A DNA stretch of 7,630 bases from a bacterium (GCA_012517755.1 JAAYUH010000066.1:1-7630), one strand, 5' to 3'; positions 1 through 7,417 are shown, numbered from the stretch's first letter. Notes: generated by a model from the letters alone, not told the origin. Numbers and translations are program-made.

Positions 1-1
1 A

Positions 2-304
2 GTAAACATTATGATAAATGAGTCACTATTTGAAAATACAGGAGTTAAAAATTGTCCTTTAGATGTGGATTTGAGGTTTTCTTTTCCATCCACCAATCCA
101 AAAGGTGCAATTCTTTTAAGATTTGCAAGAGGTAAAATTAAAGATAGTGATTCTCTAATATGGGAAACAATGGTTAAATCAAAAAAGAGCGATTTTCTTA
201 ACAATAAAGAAAACATTGAGGAATGGGTTGAAAAAGCGCATTCTTTGACTCACGATTGGTTTTTTAAAATGATTGAGGGTGAATTGTTAAGGAGGTTTGA
301 ATGA
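2..304 (+). CDS. TIGR04255 family protein, C-terminal part (5' end outside window)
   Basis: The reading frame is open from base 2 (Val-Asn-Ile before the Met at base 11). That Met has no ribosome binding site, so the gene very probably begins upstream and only about 100 C-terminal residues are seen. Counting from the Met at 11, the segment GAILLRFARGKIKDSDSLIW is followed by a helical tail with WVEKAHSLTHDWFFKMIEGE and then LLRRFE. This matches my memory of the C-terminus of TIGR04255 proteins: a hydrophobic strand, then a tail with a conserved His and Phe that ends in 'IxGELxxRF'. Family members are usually about 230-270 residues and are scattered among genomes. Their biochemical role is unknown to me, and no enzyme motif or membrane segment is visible here. 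The stop codon overlaps the next start as ATGA, so the gene is probably translationally coupled to the antitoxin-like and PIN genes downstream. Family assignment is fairly firm; function is open. Confidence 0.8.
   Translation, partial: VNIMINESLFENTGVKNCPLDVDLRFSFPSTNPKGAILLRFARGKIKDSDSLIWETMVKSKKSDFLNNKENIEEWVEKAHSLTHDWFFKMIEGELLRRFE
289..295 (+). promoter_or_regulatory. Ribosome binding site AAGGAGG for the 162-residue protein
   Basis: AAGGAGG lies inside the end of the TIGR04255 gene. It is followed by ATGATG, giving two consecutive in-frame Met codons at 301 and 304. Spacing is 5 bases to the first and 8 to the second. The second is closer to the usual optimum, so either may be the real start; the proteins differ by one Met. 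Confidence 0.75.
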
Positions 305-789
305 TGTATCAAGATTTAACATCAAATATTAACGAAAGTTTTTCTTATCCATATAGGGATTTTTATGGAAAAAATAAATTAGATGAATGGTTATTTATTA
401 AAAAATATTATAATGAACCAATTTTTGAATCTTTCGAAATATTTCAAACAGAAAATTCATCAATAGGTACTCCATCTATAAAAGTTAAAACTGAAACATT
501 CCTTTACTCTTCCGAAAAATTATTGAATAAGATATCAAAAATAATTGATAGATTACAATCTGAACAGGAGATTTTTAAAGATATAGATAAAAATAAAGTA
601 TTAAACAAAGTATCAAAAATAATAAACGAATCTTCATTAAATTTGAGTGATGTTTCTGATGAAGAACTTGCAAAAAGAATAAAAGGAATTTTAGCATTAG
701 AAGCAATGTCAGGGCTCTTAAAGGAATTAAATAGAGAACAAATTGAAATCTTTAATGATGCCATAAAAAGAAGACCTCTTTTTAAATGA
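301..789 (+). CDS. Antitoxin-like protein with extra N-terminal domain, partner of the PIN toxin
   Basis: This 162-residue protein is unnamed. It has two visible parts. Residues 1-70 are rich in aromatic residues, with a YPYRDFYGKNKLDEW segment around 16-30, and I do not recognise a domain there. Residues about 70-162 are charged and helical, with heptad-like Ile/Leu spacing. They include DEELAKRIKGILALEAMSGL at about 119-138, and the protein ends in EQIEIFNDAIKRRPLFK. The 'IKRRPLF' end resembles the C-terminal tail of short antitoxins encoded just before VapC-type PIN genes. In that family such tails bind and block the toxin active site. The gene overlaps the TIGR04255 gene by ATGA and the PIN gene by ATGA, and the second overlap is the typical antitoxin-toxin arrangement. 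The antitoxin role is inferred from position and tail. No N-terminal DNA-binding motif (ribbon-helix-helix, AbrB or helix-turn-helix) is apparent, which is unusual for a VapB. Confidence 0.6.
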   Translation: MMYQDLTSNINESFSYPYRDFYGKNKLDEWLFIKKYYNEPIFESFEIFQTENSSIGTPSIKVKTETFLYSSEKLLNKISKIIDRLQSEQEIFKDIDKNKVLNKVSKIINESSLNLSDVSDEELAKRIKGILALEAMSGLLKELNREQIEIFNDAIKRRPLFK

Positions 790-1187
790 GATATTTACTT
801 GATACAAATATTATTACAGAAATCCTAAAAGAGAATGAAAAAGTAATAAAAAAAGCGCAAACAGTACGAATCGAAGGTAAAGAAATACTTATAAATGCAA
901 TAAGTTATTATGAAGTTAAACGTGGTTTGCTATCAACTAATGCTACTAAACAATTAGAGAAGTTTGAGCAACTTTGTAAAATATTTGGGCTAACATTACT
1001 TGATACTCAGAATATTTTTGATATTGCTTCTTTAATTTATAAAGATTTGAAACAAAAAGGGAAAATTATCGAAGACGCAGATATTTTAATAGCTTCAATA
1101 TCTCTTAATGGAAATTTTATTCTTATTTCTGCAGATAATGATTTTAATAGAATTAAAAATTTAAGAGTTGAGAATTGGTTAGTTTAA
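786..1187 (+). CDS. vapC: VapC-type PIN-domain ribonuclease toxin
   Basis: This is a 133-residue single-domain PIN protein of normal VapC length. The acidic active-site residues are in place: D6 in LLDTNI at the N-terminus, E43 in SYYEVKRG, D97/D99 in EDADILIAS, and D117/D119 in SADNDFNRI. It ends in the usual VENWL. Such proteins are Mg2+- or Mn2+-dependent endoribonucleases that cut tRNA or rRNA and stop growth when freed from their antitoxin. They act in the cytoplasm. The start overlaps the stop of the 162-residue gene as ATGA. No strong Shine-Dalgarno precedes it, so translation probably depends on reinitiation after the upstream gene, which would keep toxin below antitoxin. The PIN identification is firm; the RNA target cannot be read from sequence. 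Confidence 0.92.
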   Translation: MRYLLDTNIITEILKENEKVIKKAQTVRIEGKEILINAISYYEVKRGLLSTNATKQLEKFEQLCKIFGLTLLDTQNIFDIASLIYKDLKQKGKIIEDADILIASISLNGNFILISADNDFNRIKNLRVENWLV

Positions 1188-1250
1188 ATATGATTTAAAA
1201 AAACAACATATTATAATTATTTTATGAATGGCAATCAAAAGAAAGAAATT

Positions 1251-1280
1251 TTAAAAGGAGAAAATTTTATATTTTATAAT
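1251..1280 (+). promoter_or_regulatory. Candidate sigma70-like promoter of the mod-res operon
   Basis: A perfect TATAAT lies at 1275-1280. TTAAAA (4 of 6 matches to TTGACA) lies at 1251-1256, with an 18-base spacer. It would start transcription about 20 bases before the mod ATG. A second TATAAT at 1212-1217 has no convincing -35 partner. In such AT-rich DNA, chance matches are common, so this is tentative. Read-through from the upstream cassette is also possible because no terminator is visible in 1188-1306. Confidence 0.3.
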
Positions 1281-1294
1281 ATACTTAAATATTA
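1277..1294. repeat. Short inverted repeat TAATAT-N6-ATATTA
   Basis: Two perfect 6-base arms, TAATAT at 1277-1282 and ATATTA at 1289-1294, flank a 6-base spacer. The repeat overlaps the candidate -10 hexamer, and its last base is the first base of the mod ribosome binding site. It could be an operator, or a very weak hairpin at the RNA level. All pairs are A-T, so it may be chance. Confidence 0.3.
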
Positions 1295-1298
1295 GGAG
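1294..1298 (+). promoter_or_regulatory. Ribosome binding site AGGAG of mod
   Basis: AGGAG stands 8 bases before the ATG at 1307. This spacing supports that start over later Met codons. An earlier AGGAG at 1256-1260 has no start codon at a usable distance. Confidence 0.75.
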
Positions 1299-1306
1299 AA
1301 TAAATT

Positions 1307-4264
1307 ATGAATGAGGTTAAAAAAGAGCAAGAGAATAAAATTGTTATAAAATTTCAAGAACTACTTAATAAGCTTTTTCAATTCGAATCTTCAGATTTAG
1401 ATTTTGGAATTTATAGTATATTAAACTACAAAAGAAAAGAAGTAGAAGAATTTATTAATAATAAAATACCTAAAATTGTTGATGAATCATTTAAAAAACA
1501 TAAAGATAAGTTATTAGGGAATATAAATCAGGAATTTGAAAAAGTAAAAGAAGAACTAAAGAAAGTTTTAGGTGAAGATGCTTTCACTCCAACTGGTGAT
1601 CTTAAAGATGAATTTAAAAATACACCATTAGGCCAAAATTATTATGAGATTAAAAATCAAAAAGACGAATCTGACAAGATTGAAGAGATAAAAATTCAAG
1701 TTTTTAATGATCTTTATAGTTTCTTTTCAAGATATTATGAAGATGGAGATTTTATTCCACAGTATAGATATTCATTAAAAAAGAAGAGTAAATATTCCAT
1801 ACCTTATAATGGGGAAGAGGTTAAATTATACTGGGTAAATAGTGACCAATATTATATAAAAACAGGTATTCTTTTTAGAGATTATACATTTAAGAAGGAA
1901 GATATTAAAATAATATTTAGGACAGTTGAGGCAAAAGAAGAGATTGGACCAAATAAAGCAACAAAAGAGAGGCTTTTTATTTTAGATAACGAAAAACCAA
2001 TTGAGATTAATAATGATGAGGTAATTATAAGATTTCAATATAGAGAGTTAATAGAGGAAGAAGTAAAAAATTATGAGATTGAAGGTAGAAGTAATACATC
2101 AAAACAGGAAAAAATAAATGAAAGAAGTTTTGATGTTATAAAAGATGTTTTGGAAAAAGAAAAGAATTTTAAATTAATTAAATATTTAATAGATGAAACT
2201 AAAAATGATAGACCGTTTCTTCTTTATCATATAAATAGATTTACAGCAAAAAATACAAGGGATTATTTTATCCATAAAAACCTTGAAGGATTTTTAAAAG
2301 AACAACTTGAATTTTTTATTAAATCAGAAGTTTTAGATTATGAAGCACTTTCAAATGAGAAATATTTTGATAAGCATATAACAAGAGCAAAAGTAGTACA
2401 TGAAATTGGGGAAAAGATTATTTCATTTCTTTCTCACATAGAGAACTTTCAGAAAAGACTCTGGGAAAAGAAAAAATTTGTAATAAAGACAGGGTATGTA
2501 ATAACTTTAGATAGAATAAATGAATGGTGCGGTGAAGAGTTTTTAGAAGAAGTAGAAGAAAAGATATTGAAGAACAAAGAACAGATTAAAGAGTGGGAAG
2601 AGCTTGGCTTTGGAAAGATTCAAACAAAAGAAGATTTATTTATAAAAGATGGAAGTTATAAAAAACTTCCAATTGATACAAAACATTTTGATGATGAGTT
2701 TAAATTTATACTTTTAGAGAAAATTTCTGAGAAATATGATTTAGATGACCTTTTAGATGGTTTACTTATAAAAAGTGAAAACTGGCAGGCATTAAATACA
2801 ATTTTCAATAAGTATAAGGAAAAGGTGCAGACTATTTATATTGATCCACCATTTAACAAAGTAAAGGATGCAGATTATCTTTATAATGTAAAATATAAAG
2901 ATTCTACTTGGGCTTCAATGCTTGAAAATAGATTAAGGTTGGCAAGGAATTTGCTAAATGATAAAGGAAGTATATTTGTTAGATGTGATTACAATGGTAA
3001 CTGGATTGTAAGGCCTTTGATGAATGAGATTTTTGGAAGCGAGAATTTTAGGAATGAGATATTAGTGAGAAGAACTACTATGATGAAAAGAGAAACTAAA
3101 AGATTTGAAATAGAACAAGATTCATTAATTAATTATTATAAAAATAAAGAAAAGGCTTATTTTAAATTAATATGGGAAAATATTTCTCCAAAATGGTCAA
3201 AAATGCCGATTAAATATAATAAAGGTGGTCCTACTGGAAAACCTATTACATTAAATGAAAAGACTTTTAACCCACCAAAAGGATATAGTTGGGCAATAGG
3301 AAACGATATTGCAAATGAAATGTATCTAAAAGGAAGATTAAAAGTTGAAGCAAATGATATCTATGTTTTATTTGATAAACATGCTATAGGAACTAATTGG
3401 ACTGATAAACCAGGTTATTCTATAACTTGGAATTTCAAAACTGAAAACTCTGAAATCCTTTTAAAGCGTGTCATAGAATCTACATCTAACGAAGGCGATT
3501 TAGTTATGGATTACTTTTTAGGAAGTGGCACAACAACAGCAGTAGCACATAAACTTGGTAGAAAATGGCTTGGTGTAGAGATGGGAGAGCATTTTTATAC
3601 TGTAGTTTTACCAAGAATGAAGAAAGTTTTGGCTTATGATAAAACTGGAGTTTCAAAAGAAAAGGATGTCAAAGAAAAATACAATGAAAACAATGCAGGT
3701 GGATTTTTTAAATATCAGGTCCTTGAACAATATGAAGATACTCTTGATAATATTGAATTAAAAGAGAATTTAGATGCAAAGTTAAAATTTGGTGATGATT
3801 ATCTTATAAAATATTTCCTTGATTTTGAAACAAGAGAAAGCGACTATCTATTAAATATTGAAAATCTTAAAAAACCATTTAGCTATAGATTAAAAGTAAA
3901 TCTTTCAGAAGTTGGAGAACCACAAGAAATTGTAGTTGATATACCAGAAACTTTTAACTACCTTCTTGGAATAAAAATAAAAAAGATAAAGAAAAAAGAA
4001 AAGGATGGAAAAATTTATTTATTTACTCTTGGAGAAAAAGAGGGTAAAGATATTGTTATTATTTTTAGAGAATATGATAATAGTTGGGATGAAGATAAAC
4101 ATAAAAAAGATAAAGAGTTTATAAAAAATGAATTAAAAGATTGGAAGCCACAAATTGTTTATGTAAATGGTCAAAGTATACTTACACCAAATTTTGAAGA
4201 TTTTCAAGTTGAGATAAAATATGTAGAGCCAGAATTTAAAAGATTAATGGAGATGAGAGTTTGA
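1307..4264 (+). CDS. mod: Type III-like restriction-modification methyltransferase subunit (N6-adenine, beta class)
   Basis: This 985-residue protein should transfer a methyl group from S-adenosylmethionine to adenine N6 in its recognition site, and probably supplies site recognition for the partner nuclease. The catalytic motif IV DPPF is at 513-516 (TIYIDPPFN). SAM-binding motif I, FLGSGTT, is at 737-743 and is followed by GVEMG at 756-760. Motif IV before motif I is the beta order found in type III Mod proteins. The segment between them, about 590-710, is the likely target-recognition region. The N-terminal ~490 residues include DLDFGIY (30-36), a Lys/Glu-rich helical stretch (about 50-90) and YWVNSDQYYIKTG (175-187). 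The C-terminal ~220 residues include ETFNYLLG (881-888), VYVNGQS (951-957) and EFKRLM (976-981). I recall these flanking segments from a large Mod-like family paired with DEAD/DEAH helicases. Classical Mod is about 600-650 residues, so this is much longer. The stop overlaps the res start. No long simple repeat for phase variation is present. Confidence 0.9.
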   Translation: MNEVKKEQENKIVIKFQELLNKLFQFESSDLDFGIYSILNYKRKEVEEFINNKIPKIVDESFKKHKDKLLGNINQEFEKVKEELKKVLGEDAFTPTGDLKDEFKNTPLGQNYYEIKNQKDESDKIEEIKIQVFNDLYSFFSRYYEDGDFIPQYRYSLKKKSKYSIPYNGEEVKLYWVNSDQYYIKTGILFRDYTFKKEDIKIIFRTVEAKEEIGPNKATKERLFILDNEKPIEINNDEVIIRFQYRELIEEEVKNYEIEGRSNTSKQEKINERSFDVIKDVLEKEKNFKLIKYLIDETKNDRPFLLYHINRFTAKNTRDYFIHKNLEGFLKEQLEFFIKSEVLDYEALSNEKYFDKHITRAKVVHEIGEKIISFLSHIENFQKRLWEKKKFVIKTGYVITLDRINEWCGEEFLEEVEEKILKNKEQIKEWEELGFGKIQTKEDLFIKDGSYKKLPIDTKHFDDEFKFILLEKISEKYDLDDLLDGLLIKSENWQALNTIFNKYKEKVQTIYIDPPFNKVKDADYLYNVKYKDSTWASMLENRLRLARNLLNDKGSIFVRCDYNGNWIVRPLMNEIFGSENFRNEILVRRTTMMKRETKRFEIEQDSLINYYKNKEKAYFKLIWENISPKWSKMPIKYNKGGPTGKPITLNEKTFNPPKGYSWAIGNDIANEMYLKGRLKVEANDIYVLFDKHAIGTNWTDKPGYSITWNFKTENSEILLKRVIESTSNEGDLVMDYFLGSGTTTAVAHKLGRKWLGVEMGEHFYTVVLPRMKKVLAYDKTGVSKEKDVKEKYNENNAGGFFKYQVLEQYEDTLDNIELKENLDAKLKFGDDYLIKYFLDFETRESDYLLNIENLKKPFSYRLKVNLSEVGEPQEIVVDIPETFNYLLGIKIKKIKKKEKDGKIYLFTLGEKEGKDIVIIFREYDNSWDEDKHKKDKEFIKNELKDWKPQIVYVNGQSILTPNFEDFQVEIKYVEPEFKRLMEMRV
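4249..4252 (+). promoter_or_regulatory. Ribosome binding site GGAG setting the TTG start of res
   Basis: GGAG lies within the last codons of mod, 8 bases before TTG at 4261. The two Met codons nearby (4247 and 4253) are in the mod frame, not the res frame. The TTG start is therefore the best-supported start for res. Confidence 0.6.
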
Positions 4265-7200
4265 AAATTGAAAAATATTTGATTTTGAATAAATATTTAC
4301 TTTCCCTCTTTGGTGTAAGTGATTTTAAAGATTTACAGATAAAGTTAAGAGATATAAAAGAAGGAACTGATAGTGATGGACAAAGTTATTTTGTTAATAT
4401 ATTGTTATCTCTTGAGGGATTAAAAGTTTTAGAAGATGATTTACTTAGGTATGATAAAAATATTTTGGAGTATGCAAAGAAAATAAGTTATGGAAGAGGA
4501 GTAATTACTCTTAAATATTTCCAATATCTTGCAGTTTTATTTACTGAAATATATTTGGACAATTTAAAAAATAGAAAGTATGAGTTAATTTATAGATTAA
4601 ATGAGTTTTTGAAAGATTTTGATGATGAAGATATTAAAAATCTGGTAGGAGAAATTAAAGAAGAAGATTTAAAAAAACTTGCTTTTTGGATGGCAACTGG
4701 CTCTGGAAAGACATTAATTGCTCATATCAATTATTATCAGTTTTTCAGATATAAACTTTTTGATCCAGATAATATCATTTTTATTACTCCTAATGAAGGG
4801 CTTTCAAAACAACACTTTGAAGAGTTACAGAAAAGTGGGGTACCTGCAAAATTATATGGCGGTTCCTTAAATGGTGGATCAAAAAATGAGAATGAAGTTC
4901 TTGTTATTGAAATGACAAAGTTTGTAGAGGAGAAAAAGGGTGGTGGTGATACTCTTTCTGTAGATATTTTTGAAGGAAAGAATCTTGTTTTTGTTGATGA
5001 AGGGCATAAAGGAAGAAAATCAGAAGAACAAAAATGGGCAAAACTTAGAGATAAAATTGTGGAAGATGGTTTTACTTTTGAATATAGTGCAACTTTTGGT
5101 CAAATTTTAAGCGAACAAAATAAAGATACATTAAGAGATTATTCAAAATCAATAATTTTCGATTATTCATATAAGTACTTTTATCTTGATGGTTATGGAA
5201 AAGATTTTACAGTTTTAAATGTTAGAGGATCAAAAATATCAGATGAAAAATTTCAAGAAACAATGTTTGTTGCAAATATATTGGATTTTTATCAGCAGAT
5301 GTACTTATATAAAGAAAAAACTTACTTTGCTAAGGAATGTAACATTGAAAAACCACTCTGGATATTTGTTGGTACAACTGTAACAGGTGAAGGAGAAGAA
5401 TCTGATATTTTACAGATTGTTGAGTTCATAAATAAAGTTATAAGTCAAAAGAATTTTTTAAGTGATAGAATAAATTCTATATTAAAAGGTGAATCTGGTT
5501 TAAAGGATGAAAATGGAATTGATTTATTTGAAAAAAAATTTAATTTATTAAAGAATATAGAAATTAATCTTGATGATATTTACCGCTTAATCTTCAATGG
5601 TATTGGAACTTTGAAAATATTTGAAATAAAAAATCCAGAGGGTGAATTTGGTTTAAAGCTATCTGAAAATCCTTATTTTGGAGTTATAAATATTGGGGAT
5701 GTCTCTAAATTTAAAAAATTGCTTGAACAAAAAGGTTTTAGTATAGAACAAGATGCAATTTCTTTATCGCTATTTGATGATATAAAAAGGGAAAACTCTT
5801 CAATAAATATTCTCATTGGTGCAAAAAAGTTCATTGAAGGATGGGATACATGGCGTGTTTCTTCTACAGGGCTTCTACATATTGGCACAGGCCAAGGTCC
5901 ACAGATTATTCAATTATTTGGAAGAGGTGTAAGATTAAAAGGTAAAGGTATGTCTTTAAAGAGATCTGATAATAAAGAGATTAAACTTCTTGAAACCCTA
6001 AATATATATGGAATAAAAGCAGATTATATAAATAAATTCCTTGAAGCAATAGCAAAAGAAGAAGTTGATTATGAAGAGATAAAAATACCTGTAAAACCTA
6101 TGGAAAAAGAGAGATGGAAAAACTTACCTTATTTAACAAAGAATGAATCTAAAAAGTATGAAGAAAAAATAGTGCTTAAACTATTTTTAGATGATAAAAT
6201 ATATTTCACATTAGATTTAATACCAAAAATTTCAGGTTATGTTGGAGAAAGAAGCGATAAAGGAAATGAAAAACCAACTGAATTATTAGTGAGACCAAAA
6301 GTAGAAGAAAAAACTATTTATGATATTATTGACATTGAACTACTTGATTGGCAAAAGATATTTAATGAGATTCTTGAATATAAAAATATTAGAAGTTTTT
6401 GGAATTTATATTTTGATACTGATTCTCTTAAGGAAATTTTACAAAATTGTTATATTAAAGCACTTGATGAATATTTATCAATAAAAAGTATTGAGGATTT
6501 AGAAAAAATCGAAGAAGTAACTATTTTACTTTTAAAAGGTTATATTGATAAGTTTTATAGAAAATATAAAGGAAAATTTGAAACAGAAAATATGACTTAT
6601 AAAAATACAGAAGAGCTCCTCCCTTTCTTTACTTCTGAAAAAGTTGAATACTACACAGTTTATATAGATAAAGAAAAAAGGAAGTTAATTGACGAAATAA
6701 AGAAATTAAAAGAAAAAATTGATGAATTACTTAAAGATGATAATAAAATTTTACCAAGAATTGTCATTGATAATTCAATTTATATTCCCTTACTTTTAAA
6801 AAGTAAAGAAATTGATCAAATGTCACCACCTGGGCTTGTTGAAAGTGAAGAAAAGTTTATTAGGGGGCTTAAAGAGTTTCTAAATAATAACCAAAACATT
6901 TTCTCTCAATACGAAATTGTTTTATTAAGAAATGAAGCAAAATCAGGTATTGGTTTTCAACTTGATTCAGCAAATTTCTATCCAGATTTTATTATGTGGG
7001 TCAAAAATAAAAATAGTTCAAAAACAAATATTATCTTTGTAGATCCAAAAGGGATTCTTCTTACACATAAATTAAATGATGAAAAGGTTCAGAGTACTCC
7101 TAAAATTTTAAAAGATGTAGAAAATAATCTTCATCAAAATATAAACTTGTATTCATTTATTCTTTCCGAAACAAGTTATGATAAGTTAATTGAACATGAG

Positions 7201-7296
7201 AGTACACTAACGCCAAAAGAGGAATATGAAAATAATAATGTTCTTTTTTTAGATGATAAAGATTGGTGCGAAAAACTATTTAAAAAATTATCATAA
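4261..7296 (+). CDS. res: Type III-like restriction subunit: SF2 helicase/translocase with C-terminal PD-(D/E)xK nuclease
   Basis: This 1,011-residue protein is close in size to classical type III Res (about 970). Superfamily 2 motifs appear in order: Walker A ATGSGKT (145-151), Walker B box VFVDEGH (243-249), motif III YSATFG (275-280), a motif V region KFIEGWDTWRVSS (523-535), and motif VI QLFGRGVRL (551-559). A C-terminal nuclease core follows: a helix with E863/E864, then YPDF (907-910) and FVDPKG (926-931), giving D909, D928 and K930 as probable catalytic residues. It should use ATP to move along DNA and cleave unmethylated DNA together with Mod. The stretch between motif III and motif V is long (about 240 residues), and 600-860 has no recognised domain; 801-826 looks coiled-coil-forming. 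The start is TTG, overlapping the mod stop as TTGA, so it is probably coupled to and weaker than mod. All motifs are intact and no frameshift is seen. Confidence 0.9.
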   Translation: MKIEKYLILNKYLLSLFGVSDFKDLQIKLRDIKEGTDSDGQSYFVNILLSLEGLKVLEDDLLRYDKNILEYAKKISYGRGVITLKYFQYLAVLFTEIYLDNLKNRKYELIYRLNEFLKDFDDEDIKNLVGEIKEEDLKKLAFWMATGSGKTLIAHINYYQFFRYKLFDPDNIIFITPNEGLSKQHFEELQKSGVPAKLYGGSLNGGSKNENEVLVIEMTKFVEEKKGGGDTLSVDIFEGKNLVFVDEGHKGRKSEEQKWAKLRDKIVEDGFTFEYSATFGQILSEQNKDTLRDYSKSIIFDYSYKYFYLDGYGKDFTVLNVRGSKISDEKFQETMFVANILDFYQQMYLYKEKTYFAKECNIEKPLWIFVGTTVTGEGEESDILQIVEFINKVISQKNFLSDRINSILKGESGLKDENGIDLFEKKFNLLKNIEINLDDIYRLIFNGIGTLKIFEIKNPEGEFGLKLSENPYFGVINIGDVSKFKKLLEQKGFSIEQDAISLSLFDDIKRENSSINILIGAKKFIEGWDTWRVSSTGLLHIGTGQGPQIIQLFGRGVRLKGKGMSLKRSDNKEIKLLETLNIYGIKADYINKFLEAIAKEEVDYEEIKIPVKPMEKERWKNLPYLTKNESKKYEEKIVLKLFLDDKIYFTLDLIPKISGYVGERSDKGNEKPTELLVRPKVEEKTIYDIIDIELLDWQKIFNEILEYKNIRSFWNLYFDTDSLKEILQNCYIKALDEYLSIKSIEDLEKIEEVTILLLKGYIDKFYRKYKGKFETENMTYKNTEELLPFFTSEKVEYYTVYIDKEKRKLIDEIKKLKEKIDELLKDDNKILPRIVIDNSIYIPLLLKSKEIDQMSPPGLVESEEKFIRGLKEFLNNNQNIFSQYEIVLLRNEAKSGIGFQLDSANFYPDFIMWVKNKNSSKTNIIFVDPKGILLTHKLNDEKVQSTPKILKDVENNLHQNINLYSFILSETSYDKLIEHESTLTPKEEYENNNVLFLDDKDWCEKLFKKLS

Positions 7297-7335
7297 TTTA
7301 ATTCAAGCATTGAAAACTATTTTATAAATTAAGTG

Positions 7336-7355
7336 AAATTAAAATAAATTAAAAT
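7336..7355. repeat. Two tandem copies of AAATTAAAAT
   Basis: The 10-mer AAATTAAAAT occurs twice back to back with no mismatch, directly against the first 16-base direct repeat. It has one helical turn periodicity and A-tracts, so it might bend DNA. It is also simple AT-rich sequence and may mean nothing. Confidence 0.4.
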
Positions 7356-7367
7356 GTTCACCTTAAT
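7352..7367. repeat. 16-base direct repeat, copy 1 (AAATGTTCACCTTAAT)
   Basis: The sequence is identical to that at 7418-7433. An imperfect inverted version, TTAAGTGAA, lies just upstream at 7329-7337 and differs from the complement by one missing G. It is possibly a regulator binding site for the gene at 7460. Confidence 0.7.
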
Positions 7368-7417
7368 TATTATTAAAATATATAAATGGTTAGTAATTAA
7401 ATTTATTTCATTTTCTT

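Noticed and set aside
11..13. ATG at base 11 as the true start of the first gene
   Set aside because: There is no ribosome binding site before it, the frame is open to the window edge, and TIGR04255 proteins are more than twice this length. It is more likely an internal Met.
504..764. 86-codon open frame on the minus strand
   Set aside because: It lies entirely inside the 162-residue gene on the other strand. Its protein is a Ser/Leu/Phe/Ile-rich shadow of Lys/Glu/Asn codons, and the + strand gene has the ribosome binding site and gene overlaps.
1188..1223. Terminator after the PIN gene
   Set aside because: Only very short A-T inverted repeats (CATA/TATG, ATAATTAT) are present, with no GC-containing stem followed by a T-run.
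5531..5538. Run of eight A in res as a phase-variation tract
   Set aside because: Runs of 7-8 A or T are expected in such AT-rich DNA (also at 1197-1203 and 7244-7250). None is a long simple repeat of the kind that switches type III mod genes, and both large genes are in frame.
5673..5888. 71-codon open frame on the minus strand
   Set aside because: It is inside res across the intact helicase motif V region (IEGWDTWRVSS), so it is a shadow with no independent support.
7302..7314. TTCAA-GCA-TTGAA hairpin as a res terminator
   Set aside because: The stem is only 5 pairs with a 3-base loop and mostly A-T pairs, and no continuous T-tract follows. It is too weak to call a terminator.
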